From the NCBI GenBank assembly GCA_947625305.1, contig CANQNW010000003.1, forward strand, positions 147,074 to 211,073: a stretch of 64,000 nucleotides of DNA, read 5' to 3'. The position numbers and the translations under genes were made by a program. Below, piece after piece: positions 7,913 to 17,169 of this stretch (the first letter of the stretch is position 1; each line of letters begins with the position of its first letter). This DNA is from Candidatus Gastranaerophilales bacterium (lineage in GTDB: Bacteria > Cyanobacteriota > Vampirovibrionia > Gastranaerophilales > Gastranaerophilaceae). The notes under the pieces are model-generated. The model saw only the letters and a list, made by a program, of their open reading frames with translations, was not told where the DNA came from and made no database searches.

Positions 7913-9400
7913 TTATTTATTTTTTTGCAAGTTATTTATTTTTTTAATACTCCAAAAATCAGGATGTAACAAGGCTAAAAATGGAATTAATTCCAGACGT
8001 CCTACAAACATATTAAAAATAGTTATTATTTTAGATAAAGTATGTAAATCCGAATAACTTCCCATAGGACCTACCACACTGCCCATCCCAGGCCCTACAT
8101 TACCAATTGTTGCAATTGCAGCCGATAATCCCGTTATTACATCTTGTTCTATTAATACTAAAGATACTGCCGTTATAACAAATATTGCATAAAAGAAAAA
8201 TACAAATGATATCATTTGCCTTACAACATCTTCATGGACAATAACTTTATTAATTTTTATAGGATAAACCCCGTTCGGGTGATGGATTTTAGCAATTTGT
8301 CTTTTAAGGTATTTAAAAATCAGAATTATTCTTAAGAGCTTAACACCGCCCGAAGCTGAACCAATGGAAGCACCCGTAAACATCAGCATAAAAAGTAAAA
8401 CTTTTGCCCTTAGACACCACTGGGAGTAATCAACTGAGGCAAACCCCGTTGTGGATATTAGTGTTACAACTTGGAAAAATGCAGGTTTTATTGAGTTTTT
8501 AAAGTCGTAAAAATGATGAGTTGTTAATGTTACGGCAATAAACAAGGTAAACAGCACAACGATTAAAAAATATATCCTGAATTCTTCATCTTTAAACATA
8601 GAAAGAATTTTTCTTTTAACAAAAACCTTGTATTGGAGTGTAAAGTTAATTCCTGCTATAAACATAAAAACAGCAATAACCCATACAATTTTAGTCATAC
8701 CGTAAGCATAAATAAGACTTTCAGCTTTAGGTGAAAACCCTCCGCCCGATACCGTAGATAGAGAGGTGCATATTGCATCAAACAGGGGCATTTTAAAATA
8801 TATTAAAATTCCGCATTCAAGCAATGTCAAAAAGAAGTAAATGCTCCATAAGGCTGCCGCTGTCTGCCTTATACGAGGTGTTAACTGACTATCCTTAGAC
8901 CCCGGAATTTCGGCAAATACCATTTGCCTGCCCGCTATTGAAAATTTTGGCAGAATTGCCGCAAATAAAACTATTATCCCTAAACCCCCGAGCCATTGGC
9001 TGAAGGAACGCCAGAAAAACATTGTTTTAGGATAAAGTGAAAAATCCTTTAAAATTGTAGCACCCGTTGTTGTTATACCCGAAACACTTTCAAATAAAGC
9101 ATCTATCGGCTTTAATCCGAAATATAAGAACGGAATTACTCCTATAAGGCATATAAGCCCCCAAGTCATTAGCACTATAGCAAATGCTTCCGTTCTGTTT
9201 ATATTATTTATTTCTTCATTTTTATGATTTTTGCTGTGGAGCATTAAACCCAGCAAAAAAGAGATTAAAAATGCGCCAAGAAAAGGAAGAAGAGAATTAT
9301 ATTCCTTTAAAATCAATGCACATATACAAGGTACTAAAAGTAATATAGAAAAATACCTTAAAATTAAACTTATAGAATTATATACATATCTTAAATTCAA
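7913..9400 (-). CDS. trkH: Trk/Ktr-type potassium uptake channel subunit
   Basis: The membrane pore subunit of a K+ uptake system. It has 495 residues with about ten hydrophobic helices and four pore-loop repeats; the first shows SGITTTGATIL (about 106-116), and later ones have STVSGGGFSP, STTGFAS and ATIGNVGPG, each with the filter glycine. The length matches TrkH. The partner trkA ends 6 nt upstream of its start, so the two form an operon (trkA-trkH). Gating by the TrkA ring through NAD(H) or nucleotide binding is known for the family. Confidence 0.93.
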   Translation of the reverse strand: MNLRYVYNSISLILRYFSILLLVPCICALILKEYNSLLPFLGAFLISFLLGLMLHSKNHKNEEINNINRTEAFAIVLMTWGLICLIGVIPFLYFGLKPIDALFESVSGITTTGATILKDFSLYPKTMFFWRSFSQWLGGLGIIVLFAAILPKFSIAGRQMVFAEIPGSKDSQLTPRIRQTAAALWSIYFFLTLLECGILIYFKMPLFDAICTSLSTVSGGGFSPKAESLIYAYGMTKIVWVIAVFMFIAGINFTLQYKVFVKRKILSMFKDEEFRIYFLIVVLFTLFIAVTLTTHHFYDFKNSIKPAFFQVVTLISTTGFASVDYSQWCLRAKVLLFMLMFTGASIGSASGGVKLLRIILIFKYLKRQIAKIHHPNGVYPIKINKVIVHEDVVRQMISFVFFFYAIFVITAVSLVLIEQDVITGLSAAIATIGNVGPGMGSVVGPMGSYSDLHTLSKIITIFNMFVGRLELIPFLALLHPDFWSIKKINNLQKNK

Positions 9401-9406
9401 TGTTTA

Positions 9407-10747
9407 TCACCTTTTAAAAAAATCTTTTATTATATTAGAGTTATCTTTTGTTGTAAAAATTATCAGATTATCAAACGGCATAATTTGAGTAGTACCTCTT
9501 GGAATTATAACTCTGTTCCGCCTTTGAATTATCGCAATTATTGCCTTGCAGGGAATATTCAAATTCATAATCATATCGTGCTTAAAATTGTGAGGTACAC
9601 AAATTTCCAAAACTTCTCCCTGTCCTCGTTCAACGGTTGCAAGTATTTCAATATCCGTTTTTATTAAATGATTTTCAATATCATCTATTGCAGCGCCGTT
9701 TTCAGAAATCGCTACATCAATCCCAACTTTTTCAAACAAGTTTGCATTGGCATTTTTAGAAACTCTTGTTATTACTTTTGCTACCCCAAGCTGTTTAGCA
9801 AGAAGCGAGCATAAAAGATTTTTTTCATCATTATTTGTAACACTAACAACAACATCGGATTCAGCTACTCTTTCCTCCTCCAATAGTTCAAAATTAGCCC
9901 CGTCGCCGTTTATTACAAGGGTATTTTTAAGCTGTTCGGTTAATTCTTCACACCTTTTATAATCAAATTCTATAATTTTTATTTTATAATTTGCTTTTTC
10001 AAGGTTGCTTGCGAGCATTAAACCGACACTTCCCCCGCCTATTATGGTAACCTGATTAACATCATTTGTTTCCTGAAAAAATCTGCTTGCCAAAATATCT
10101 AAGGAATATGATGAACCCATAAATATTACTTTATCGTTGAGTAAAAGTTCCGTATCTCCGTTTGGAATAAACAAAGTATTATCTCTTGTTATCCCTACAA
10201 TAAGAGTTTCATCGGGGAAACTGCAGTCTTTGATTTTTTTGTTAAGAAATTTCGTTGTTTCAACTACTCTGTATTCAAGAAGTCTGGCTTTCCCGTTTGC
10301 AAAATCTTCAACATCAACGGCATTAGGCACGGTTATAATTCTGAATATTTCCTGTGTCATAAGTTCTTCAGGCCATAATACATAATCAATCATTAATCCT
10401 TTTTGATATTTTGACCCTCTGACAAGAGAAAGCGACTCAACATTTTCTTTTTTACTTACAAAACACACCGTTTTAAGTTTTGTCATATTTGTAACGGTAA
10501 GGCATGCAACGATATTAGCTTCATCATTATTTGTGCATGCTATAAATATATCTGCATTCTTTATCCCGACTGATTCCAACACATTTATATTTGAGCCTGA
10601 GCCCTGAATATATTCTAAGTCAAGTTTTTCAAAACTGTCGCTATTGTTATTCGGGTTATCATCAATAATTATGATATCGTGGTCTTCAAATAATTTTGTT
10701 GCAATTAAACAAGCCAGTTCATTTGCACCGAATATTACAATTTTCAT
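9407..10747 (-). CDS. trkA: Trk system potassium uptake regulatory protein TrkA
   Basis: The cytoplasmic gating subunit for TrkH. Its 446 residues contain two tandem RCK units, each with a Rossmann NAD-binding domain (MKIVIFGANELACLIA at 1-16 and TIIGGGSVGLMLASNL at about 222-237) followed by a TrkA-C domain (about 150-212 and 370-440). In the first half the dinucleotide loop reads GANELA instead of GxGxxG, so that site may bind ligand weakly. This two-unit form is the TrkA type rather than the single-unit KtrA. Encoded just before trkH. The upstream spacer (10748-10807) can fold through TTTTAGTTT and AAACTAAAA next to an AAGGGA ribosome binding site. Confidence 0.92.
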   Translation of the reverse strand: MKIVIFGANELACLIATKLFEDHDIIIIDDNPNNNSDSFEKLDLEYIQGSGSNINVLESVGIKNADIFIACTNNDEANIVACLTVTNMTKLKTVCFVSKKENVESLSLVRGSKYQKGLMIDYVLWPEELMTQEIFRIITVPNAVDVEDFANGKARLLEYRVVETTKFLNKKIKDCSFPDETLIVGITRDNTLFIPNGDTELLLNDKVIFMGSSYSLDILASRFFQETNDVNQVTIIGGGSVGLMLASNLEKANYKIKIIEFDYKRCEELTEQLKNTLVINGDGANFELLEEERVAESDVVVSVTNNDEKNLLCSLLAKQLGVAKVITRVSKNANANLFEKVGIDVAISENGAAIDDIENHLIKTDIEILATVERGQGEVLEICVPHNFKHDMIMNLNIPCKAIIAIIQRRNRVIIPRGTTQIMPFDNLIIFTTKDNSNIIKDFFKR

Positions 10748-10807
10748 AAAAATCCCTTTTAGTTTTACCCCATTACTTATAAACTAAAAAGAAATTTTTG
10801 TCCAATT

Positions 10808-12145
10808 TTAAATTAAATTTAACTTTTGAATAATTTCATCTTTTAGTTCGGGATTTATACTGCCCTGAAGTGCGACATATGCTTTACCCAACAGTTTTTT
10901 AGCCTTTGCTTTATTACCGTATTTTATCATTATTTCTGCCGCTTCAAGGTATTCTTTTGCCAGATTTTCTTTATCATCAGTTTTTGAATAATTTTCCGCT
11001 GATTTTCTATGGTATTGAAGGGCTCTGTAATTATCATTTAATCTTGAACTGTTATAAGCATTTTGTGAAGATATTCTGGCTTTTAATTTCGGATTATCAG
11101 TTTCATCTGCTATTACCTCCGAAAAATTCATAAACATTATTGCATTGTCTTTATCATATTTTTCCGTATGGATTTGTGCAAGATTTGATAATGCTTTTGA
11201 TTGGAGCATTAAATTATCGGCTTCACCCGCATATGATACAGCTGCATTATAATGTTCAATAGCAGGTTCAAGTTTTACATAATCATCATAAATTTTACCC
11301 ATATATATATGAGATTTTGCCTTTATATTATAATCTTTACTTTGTTTGGCAGCCTTGTCATAGTTATAGAGTGCATCATTTATCATGTCAGTGCTGTCGT
11401 ATAATCTTGCCTGCTCATAATGCACCATTGCACATGCCTGCTCATCCCCAATCTGCCTTGCATAGTCCATAACATTCCGGAAAGAATACAAAGCTTTTTC
11501 ATTTTTATTAACAGCGCTGTATTTTTTAGCCTGAATAAACATTCTTTTTAGATTTTCATCAGAAGGAACATAAATATCACTTTGAGAGTGAGTTTGAATT
11601 GTTTCTGTTTTTTCTTCGGCAATTGTATTTTCTGTTACATCTTGAGGAGGTGTTGTTAATTCTTTTGGTTCTGCTTTATAGTTTATATGCTGCAAAAAAA
11701 GAGCATCTACCCAGTTTTCAACGACTTTGGAGGGTTTTTTTAGAGTATTTGTAATATATTCATCCAAAATTTGAGAGGCATTTTTTAAATTTGATTGAAT
11801 AATTTGAACATTAGGATTATTTTTTTGAGATTGTCCTTCTACTAACGATAAGTATGAATCAACCTCCGCTTTAATTTCATCAGGAGCACCTATTGCGTTA
11901 GTTGTATTTTTAAAATCCTTTAAGACCTGTTCTATGCCGATTTGTCTTCTTGTATAATCGATTGCAACTTTTTCACCGTTAGGAAAATATGCCTGCTTAT
12001 TTGATTGATTTCTTTCCTGTTCGGGGTTATTTTCAGCATGTTTTGATGATTGAGAATTTTTCTCATCATCTTGTTTTCTTGTTATTTGTTTTTGTTGTAA
12101 TCCCTGATATGGTCTTATATAGGCAGGGTATATGGTGTTATACAA
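10808..12145 (-). CDS. TPR-repeat protein, function unknown
   Basis: A 445-residue soluble protein. The first 60 residues are low in complexity and rich in Gln, Asn and Lys. Residues about 200-440 contain roughly six tetratricopeptide repeats (for example ALYSFRNVMDYARQIGD, AIEHYNAAVSYAGEADN, ALQYHRKSAENYSKTDD), which form a protein-binding superhelix. No signal peptide or catalytic motif is visible. The frame opens with TTG (12143-12145), preceded by AAGGCGG about 5 nt upstream, and there is no usable ATG nearby. It lies upstream of trkA on the same strand, 60 nt apart, but a functional link is not evident. Confidence 0.75.
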   Translation of the reverse strand: MYNTIYPAYIRPYQGLQQKQITRKQDDEKNSQSSKHAENNPEQERNQSNKQAYFPNGEKVAIDYTRRQIGIEQVLKDFKNTTNAIGAPDEIKAEVDSYLSLVEGQSQKNNPNVQIIQSNLKNASQILDEYITNTLKKPSKVVENWVDALFLQHINYKAEPKELTTPPQDVTENTIAEEKTETIQTHSQSDIYVPSDENLKRMFIQAKKYSAVNKNEKALYSFRNVMDYARQIGDEQACAMVHYEQARLYDSTDMINDALYNYDKAAKQSKDYNIKAKSHIYMGKIYDDYVKLEPAIEHYNAAVSYAGEADNLMLQSKALSNLAQIHTEKYDKDNAIMFMNFSEVIADETDNPKLKARISSQNAYNSSRLNDNYRALQYHRKSAENYSKTDDKENLAKEYLEAAEIMIKYGNKAKAKKLLGKAYVALQGSINPELKDEIIQKLNLI

Positions 12146-12264
12146 TTTTACCGCCTTTTTACACTTTAATCCGCAAATAATTCTACATCTACAAGTATCT
12201 TATTTTTTCTGATTTTTTACATACTCTGTTTAATGTATTAATTATTTTTTTTTATAATTCAATT

Positions 12265-12273
12265 TGATATAAT
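12265..12273 (+). promoter_or_regulatory. Extended -10 promoter before the radical SAM gene
   Basis: The sequence TGATATAAT is a perfect extended -10 element (TGnTATAAT) and lies 6 nt before the ATG at 12280. Transcription would begin at or very near that ATG, which has no ribosome binding site. The message would then be leaderless, or translation would start at the next ATG (12337), which has a strong GGGGAAAG site. Confidence 0.4.
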
Positions 12274-12279
12274 CAATTT

Positions 12280-13272
12280 ATGTTTAAAAGATTTAAAATT
12301 AATCAATTTAATAAAAAATGGGCGGGGAAAGAATTAATGTTTTGTCCCAAGATATATGAAGACATTCTGTTCTGGCCCAATAGTGTTCATAAATGCTGTC
12401 ACTGCACAAAAGTTCCTTATAGTCCTCCTTTTATTTCTTATATTCCTTATAAATTTAATTTTTCTGAGTATCTCGACCATATTGAAAGAATTATGCAATC
12501 CAATCAAATGTCCAACGGAATTTGCACAGGATGTAAATTTTTGGTTAAACAAATTGTCCCCGTTCTGCCATATGAAAATCAAATTAAGTTTTTTACGATT
12601 AATCATTTTTCAAAATGCAATTCAAACTGTATATACTGCGCTATAAGAAGGAAAACGGAAGATATTAAATACAGACTGTTTCCGATTATAAAGCAAATGA
12701 TGAATAAAAAAATGTTTAATGAAAGCTGTCTTATTAATTGGGGCGGAGGTGAACCTCTGCTTTGTTCCGAATTTGAACAAATTGCAGAGTTTTTCTATAA
12801 AAATAAAATAAGACAGGCCGTTAATTCATCGGGAATAGAATTTTCACAAACGATACTAAACGGGCTGAAAGATTGTTCCATGAGTATTCAAATTAGTCCC
12901 GATTCCGGCACAAGTGAAACTTATCAAAAAATTAAACGGCAGAATAATTTTGAGAAGGTATGGGAGAATATTAAAAAATATGCACAATACCCCGATATGT
13001 TATTTGTAAAGTACATTTTCTTTTCTCTAAGTGCAAATGAAAATGATGTAAGAGAATTTATCAATAAATGTATTAATTCGGGGGTTAAACATATTGTAAT
13101 TGACTGTGAATCAAATACCGCAAACAATCCCAATTCTGTCTTTGGACACATTACGGAAGAAATGATTAATCTTGCCGTTTTAATGAAAAACCTTGCCGTT
13201 GAAAACAACCTTGCATATGAAATATCATACCAGTGGCCCGAGGAATATAAAAAGCAAATTGAAAACTGTTAA
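12280..13272 (+). CDS. Radical SAM protein with cysteine-rich N-terminus
   Basis: A 330-residue S-adenosylmethionine radical enzyme. The cluster-binding motif CNSNCIYC (C113, C117, C120) is followed by the SAM-binding WGGGEPL (154-160). The N-terminus adds six cysteines (C22, C39, C40, C42, C82, C85), a likely second iron-sulfur cluster placed before the radical SAM domain rather than after it as in SPASM proteins. The substrate is unknown. The ATG at 12280 lacks a ribosome binding site, while the in-frame ATG at 12337 (M20) has GGGGAAAG 6 nt upstream, so the mature protein may start there. It is convergent with comF, overlapping it by 4 nt. Confidence 0.82.
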   Translation: MFKRFKINQFNKKWAGKELMFCPKIYEDILFWPNSVHKCCHCTKVPYSPPFISYIPYKFNFSEYLDHIERIMQSNQMSNGICTGCKFLVKQIVPVLPYENQIKFFTINHFSKCNSNCIYCAIRRKTEDIKYRLFPIIKQMMNKKMFNESCLINWGGGEPLLCSEFEQIAEFFYKNKIRQAVNSSGIEFSQTILNGLKDCSMSIQISPDSGTSETYQKIKRQNNFEKVWENIKKYAQYPDMLFVKYIFFSLSANENDVREFINKCINSGVKHIVIDCESNTANNPNSVFGHITEEMINLAVLMKNLAVENNLAYEISYQWPEEYKKQIENC

Positions 13273-13925
13273 TTCCAAATATCGGGTGTTGAAAGAGTTA
13301 AAACGGTTATATGGTTATAGCCGTTATTTTTTAAGAGTTTTACTATTTCTTCTACGGTTATCCCCGTTGAAGTTATATCATCAATAATAAGAAGATTTTC
13401 TGATTGTTCAATATTTTCCGATAGATTAAGGCTGAATGCATCTTTAATATTTTTAATTCTTTCAGATTTATGAAGTTTATATTGTTTTTGAGTATCTTTT
13501 ATCCTTATAAGAAAGTTTTTATTAATTTTGTAATTTGTAAGTTTGGATAGTTCTTCTCCTGTTATATCCATATGGTTATATTTGCGTTCTTTTCTTCTGT
13601 TTTTATGAATGGGAACGGGAATTACAGTAAACTCGCCCTGAATATTAAGTTCCTTCCAGTATTGGAACATTAATTCCGCCATTAATTTTCCGAGCCGTTT
13701 TTTATTGTAATATTTAAATTCTTTAATTAATTGTTTTATAACCCCGTCATAAATAGTGCAGGCATAAACATTAACTCCCTTTTCCTGCCTGAAAACACCC
13801 TTTGGCATAAATCTGATTTTCTTATAGCATTTTGAACAGATTATTTTATCCTCTTTTATGCTATGACAAATCAAGCAGGGCTGAATATAGATAAGGTCGA
13901 GTAGTTTTTCTAAAATCTTTATCAT
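13269..13925 (-). CDS. comF: ComF-family phosphoribosyltransferase-like protein
   Basis: A 218-residue protein with the two features of the ComFC/GntX family: an N-terminal four-cysteine zinc finger (C17, C20, C30, C33) and a C-terminal type I phosphoribosyltransferase domain with the PRPP loop IDDITSTGIT (181-190). In naturally competent bacteria ComFC works in DNA uptake, probably handling single-stranded DNA; in others its role is unknown. No other competence gene is nearby, apart from the prepilin-like gene at 35478. It is divergent from rseP with a 37-nt spacer that must contain both starts. Confidence 0.88.
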   Translation of the reverse strand: MIKILEKLLDLIYIQPCLICHSIKEDKIICSKCYKKIRFMPKGVFRQEKGVNVYACTIYDGVIKQLIKEFKYYNKKRLGKLMAELMFQYWKELNIQGEFTVIPVPIHKNRRKERKYNHMDITGEELSKLTNYKINKNFLIRIKDTQKQYKLHKSERIKNIKDAFSLNLSENIEQSENLLIIDDITSTGITVEEIVKLLKNNGYNHITVLTLSTPDIWN

Positions 13926-13962
13926 ATAATCAAATTATATTAGATAAAAGAGAATATTAAAA

Positions 13963-15348
13963 ATGAATTTACATATGTTTTCAAGTGCAATAATAATGAT
14001 ACTTTTAATAAGTTTACTAATTTTAGTTCATGAAGCGGGGCATTTTTTTGCGGCAAAACTGGTCGGCATGAGAGTGGATAAATTCGGTTTTGGGCTTCCC
14101 ATAGGGCCTACTTTATTTAAAAAGAAGATTGGCGAAACGGAAATATTAATCCATGCTTTTTTGCTCGGCGGATACGTTTCCTTCCCTGATGATGAAGAAG
14201 ATTGCGACCTGCCTCAAGACTCTCCTTTAAGATTTTCAAATAAACCCGTAGGTCAAAGAGCAATTGTTATTTCTGCCGGTGTAATTTGTAATGTTATTCT
14301 TGCTTATATTTTAATATTTTTAACGGGATTAATCTGGAAACATCTGCCTGAAAATACTTTTACGGTAAGGCTTGAAAAATTTGCGCCGTCTGCAGTTGAA
14401 TCTATTAAAACATCAGGAATACAAGAAGGCGATATAATATACTCCATAAACGGATTAAAAGTAGATTATCCTATTACAATAAATAAGTTTTTTACATTTT
14501 CAAAAGAATTTGACGGCTTTATAAAATCCGAAACCGCAGATAAAAAACTTAATGAATTATTACAATTAAACCCAAATTTTAAAGCGGGAGAAGTAATAAA
14601 AAAAGGTACAACAATTAATATCCCCGAATTCACCGATGAACAGCCCGTCAAATTAACTCTTGACAATATTTTAGGGCTTGAAAAATATACTCCCGATGAA
14701 ATCGGTTTATCCGATAATCAAAAGAAATTAAGAGATTTAATTAACTATCAAAAAAAATATACCTTGGAAGAAGATACATCAATAAATGACATAGCTAAAG
14801 CAATATCAGATACTAAAAAACCTTTAACAATAGTAGTTTTAAGGGATAATCATGAAATTACACTCAACACCGTTTATTCCTCAAAAGAAGGATTAGTAGG
14901 TATTCAGCAGAGTTACAGCGAAAATTATGCGCAGACAAATACTTTAAAAGATGTAATAATACAGACAAACAGGTATGTAAATTACAATTTAGGATTTATG
15001 GTTTACACTCTGGGTAAGCTGTTTACGGGTAAAATCCCGATGAGCGAAATGAACGGAATTATTGCAATTACCAAAATCGGAACGGAGTTAATTGCCTATA
15101 AAGGTTTATTTGAAGGAATTCTATTAACGGCAATGATATCTTTAAATCTGGCAATAATTAATATACTGCCGATACCTGCACTCGATGGCGGTCATTTATT
15201 ATTTTTAATTATAGAAAAGATAACGGGCAAACCCGTCAGCAAAAAGTTTGTAGAGGCTTTAAGCAATTTCTTTTTCTATTTGTTAATCGTGCTTATGGTA
15301 TTTATAATTTATAATGATATCCACTGCTGGATTATAGGTAAAATATAA
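13963..15348 (+). CDS. rseP: Site-2 membrane metalloprotease RseP with an enlarged PDZ region
   Basis: An intramembrane zinc protease that cleaves membrane-bound anti-sigma factors and signal peptide remnants. It has 461 residues. HEAGH (23-27) in the first membrane helix supplies the zinc ligands with the LDGGH motif (407-411) near the end; membrane helices lie at about 8-28, 103-124, 385-403 and 435-455. The periplasmic PDZ core starts near 140 (GIQEGDIIYSING) and resumes near 285 (PLTIVVLRDNHEITL). Between them, roughly 175-270 is an insertion of about 90 residues not expected in the family, containing a LysM-like stretch (LNELLQLNPNF..., ending TTINIPE). The start follows comF divergently; gmk is 82 nt downstream. 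Confidence 0.92.
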   Translation: MNLHMFSSAIIMILLISLLILVHEAGHFFAAKLVGMRVDKFGFGLPIGPTLFKKKIGETEILIHAFLLGGYVSFPDDEEDCDLPQDSPLRFSNKPVGQRAIVISAGVICNVILAYILIFLTGLIWKHLPENTFTVRLEKFAPSAVESIKTSGIQEGDIIYSINGLKVDYPITINKFFTFSKEFDGFIKSETADKKLNELLQLNPNFKAGEVIKKGTTINIPEFTDEQPVKLTLDNILGLEKYTPDEIGLSDNQKKLRDLINYQKKYTLEEDTSINDIAKAISDTKKPLTIVVLRDNHEITLNTVYSSKEGLVGIQQSYSENYAQTNTLKDVIIQTNRYVNYNLGFMVYTLGKLFTGKIPMSEMNGIIAITKIGTELIAYKGLFEGILLTAMISLNLAIINILPIPALDGGHLLFLIIEKITGKPVSKKFVEALSNFFFYLLIVLMVFIIYNDIHCWIIGKI

Positions 15349-15430
15349 TCCGGTGCCTAAATATAAAATACTGGCATATTAAATAAAATTCATGTATAAT
15401 CTTTTAAAATCTACATAAAAAAGGAAGATT

Positions 15431-15982
15431 ATGAAAGGTCGATTATTTATAATAGCCGGATGTTCGGGAGTAGGTAAAGGTACTTTATTAAACTTATTTC
15501 TAAAACAAAATCCCAATGTAAAGCTTTCAATATCGGCAACTACAAGATTACCCCGTGAAGGCGAAACTGACGGAGTTAATTATTTTTTTATTACAAATGA
15601 AGAATTTAAACATTTAATTGATAACAATGAATTTTTGGAGTGGGCAGAATTTAGCGGACATCTTTACGGAACAAAAAAAAGTTTTGTTGAAAAGACTTTA
15701 AATAAAGGGACGGATTTAATATTAGAAATTGAAGTGCAGGGAGCTAAGCAGGTAAAGGAAAAAATGCCTGATGCAATAAGTATATTTATAATGCCTCCTT
15801 CTATAGAAGAATTAGAGCAAAGGTTAAGGGGAAGAAAAACTGAAACGGAAGAGGCAATTCAAACAAGGCTCCATGAAGTAAAAAGAGAGATTGAAGCGGG
15901 TAAAAATTTTGATTACAAAATTGTTAATGATAATATAGAAGAAGCACTAAAAAACCTTCAAAAAATATTTGACGGGAAATAG
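15431..15982 (+). CDS. gmk: Guanylate kinase
   Basis: Phosphorylates GMP to GDP with ATP. At 183 residues it has normal length. It has the Walker A loop GCSGVGKG (10-17), the GMP-binding region starting SATTRLPREGETDGVNYFF (about 35-53) and the lid near EQRLRGRKTET. AAGGAAG lies 5 nt before the ATG. It is the first gene of a tight run, gmk-coaBC-Nif3-exported protein-rsmD, with gaps of 2 nt or overlaps throughout, so these probably form one transcription unit. No rpoZ gene follows, unlike the usual gmk-rpoZ order. Confidence 0.96.
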   Translation: MKGRLFIIAGCSGVGKGTLLNLFLKQNPNVKLSISATTRLPREGETDGVNYFFITNEEFKHLIDNNEFLEWAEFSGHLYGTKKSFVEKTLNKGTDLILEIEVQGAKQVKEKMPDAISIFIMPPSIEELEQRLRGRKTETEEAIQTRLHEVKREIEAGKNFDYKIVNDNIEEALKNLQKIFDGK

Positions 15983-15984
15983 GA

Positions 15985-17169
15985 ATGTTAAAAGGCAAGA
16001 CTGTTTTAATAGGAATAACAGGGGCAATCGCAGCTTATAAGGTATGTGAACTTATAAGACTGTTTAAAAAGAATAATGCTAATGTAAAAGTATTAGTAAC
16101 TCCGAATGCTCTAAATTTTGTAACAAAAACAACTCTTGAAACATTAAGCCAAAATCCCGTTGAAATTGAGCCTTTTAATATAAAAGAATATAAACCTGAG
16201 CATATTGCCTTAACGGAGGAAGCGGATATTTTTGTAATAGCACCCATAACTGCAAATACAATAGCAAAAATTACCCATGGAATTTGCGATAACTTGTTAA
16301 CTTCGGTATTTTGCGCATATAAAAAACCTGTCATTATTGCGCCTTGTATGAATACCAATATGTGGGAAAACCCTGCAACGGAAAAAAATCTTGAAATATT
16401 AAACTCAAGAGGAATAAAAGTAATAGAGCCTGAAACAGGATTTTTAGCCTGCGGAACGGAAGGCAGGGGAAGGTTAGCCGATATTAATAAAATCTTTGAA
16501 ACGGCAAAAGAAATTCTTTTACCTCCTCAAATATTAAAAGGTAAAAAAATAGTAATAACTGCAGGCGGAACTAAAGAAAATATTGATATTGCAAGATATA
16601 TAGGAAATTACAGCTCCGGCAAAATGGGTACTGCACTTGCTGATAATGCCTATAACATGGGAGCTGATGTTATTTTAATATCAACAGTTGAAGTGAAAAA
16701 ACAATATAAAGTTATTAATGTTACTACTGCAGAAGAAATGTATAATGCGGTAAAACAAGAATTTAATAATGCGGATTCTCTTATTATGGCGGCAGCTGTC
16801 AGCGACTATAGAGTAAAAAATAAATCCGAAAATAAAATAAAGAAAACAGGAAATTCAATTACCCTTGAACTTGTTGAAAATCCTGATATCTTACAAGAGA
16901 TGTGCAAAATAAAAAAACAAAATCAAACCGTAATAGGGTTTTGCGCCGAAAGTGAAAATTTAATCGAAAATGCTAAAATTAAAATTGATAAAAAATCCTG
17001 CGATTACATTTGCGCTAACGATATTTCAAAAAAAGATTCGGGGTTCTCGTCAAATTACAACGAATTATATATAATAAATAAAGAACACGAAATTTTTCAT
17101 ATTGAAAAAACAGATAAAAACATATTAGCTTATAAGGTCTTAGAAAAAATTTATGGAAAAAGTAAATAA
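15985..17169 (+). CDS. coaBC: Bifunctional phosphopantothenoylcysteine decarboxylase / synthetase
   Basis: Performs two consecutive coenzyme A steps: CTP-dependent joining of cysteine to 4'-phosphopantothenate (CoaB, C-terminal) and FMN-dependent decarboxylation to 4'-phosphopantetheine (CoaC, N-terminal). In 394 residues the CoaC half shows the start GITGAIAAYK (9-18), the conserved PCMNTNMWENPA and a substrate-lid cysteine in GFLACGTEGRGRLA. The CoaB half begins near 186 with ITAGGTKENID and has the GKMG loop. It starts 2 nt after gmk and overlaps the Nif3-like gene by 17 nt. Confidence 0.95.
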   Translation: MLKGKTVLIGITGAIAAYKVCELIRLFKKNNANVKVLVTPNALNFVTKTTLETLSQNPVEIEPFNIKEYKPEHIALTEEADIFVIAPITANTIAKITHGICDNLLTSVFCAYKKPVIIAPCMNTNMWENPATEKNLEILNSRGIKVIEPETGFLACGTEGRGRLADINKIFETAKEILLPPQILKGKKIVITAGGTKENIDIARYIGNYSSGKMGTALADNAYNMGADVILISTVEVKKQYKVINVTTAEEMYNAVKQEFNNADSLIMAAAVSDYRVKNKSENKIKKTGNSITLELVENPDILQEMCKIKKQNQTVIGFCAESENLIENAKIKIDKKSCDYICANDISKKDSGFSSNYNELYIINKEHEIFHIEKTDKNILAYKVLEKIYGKSK

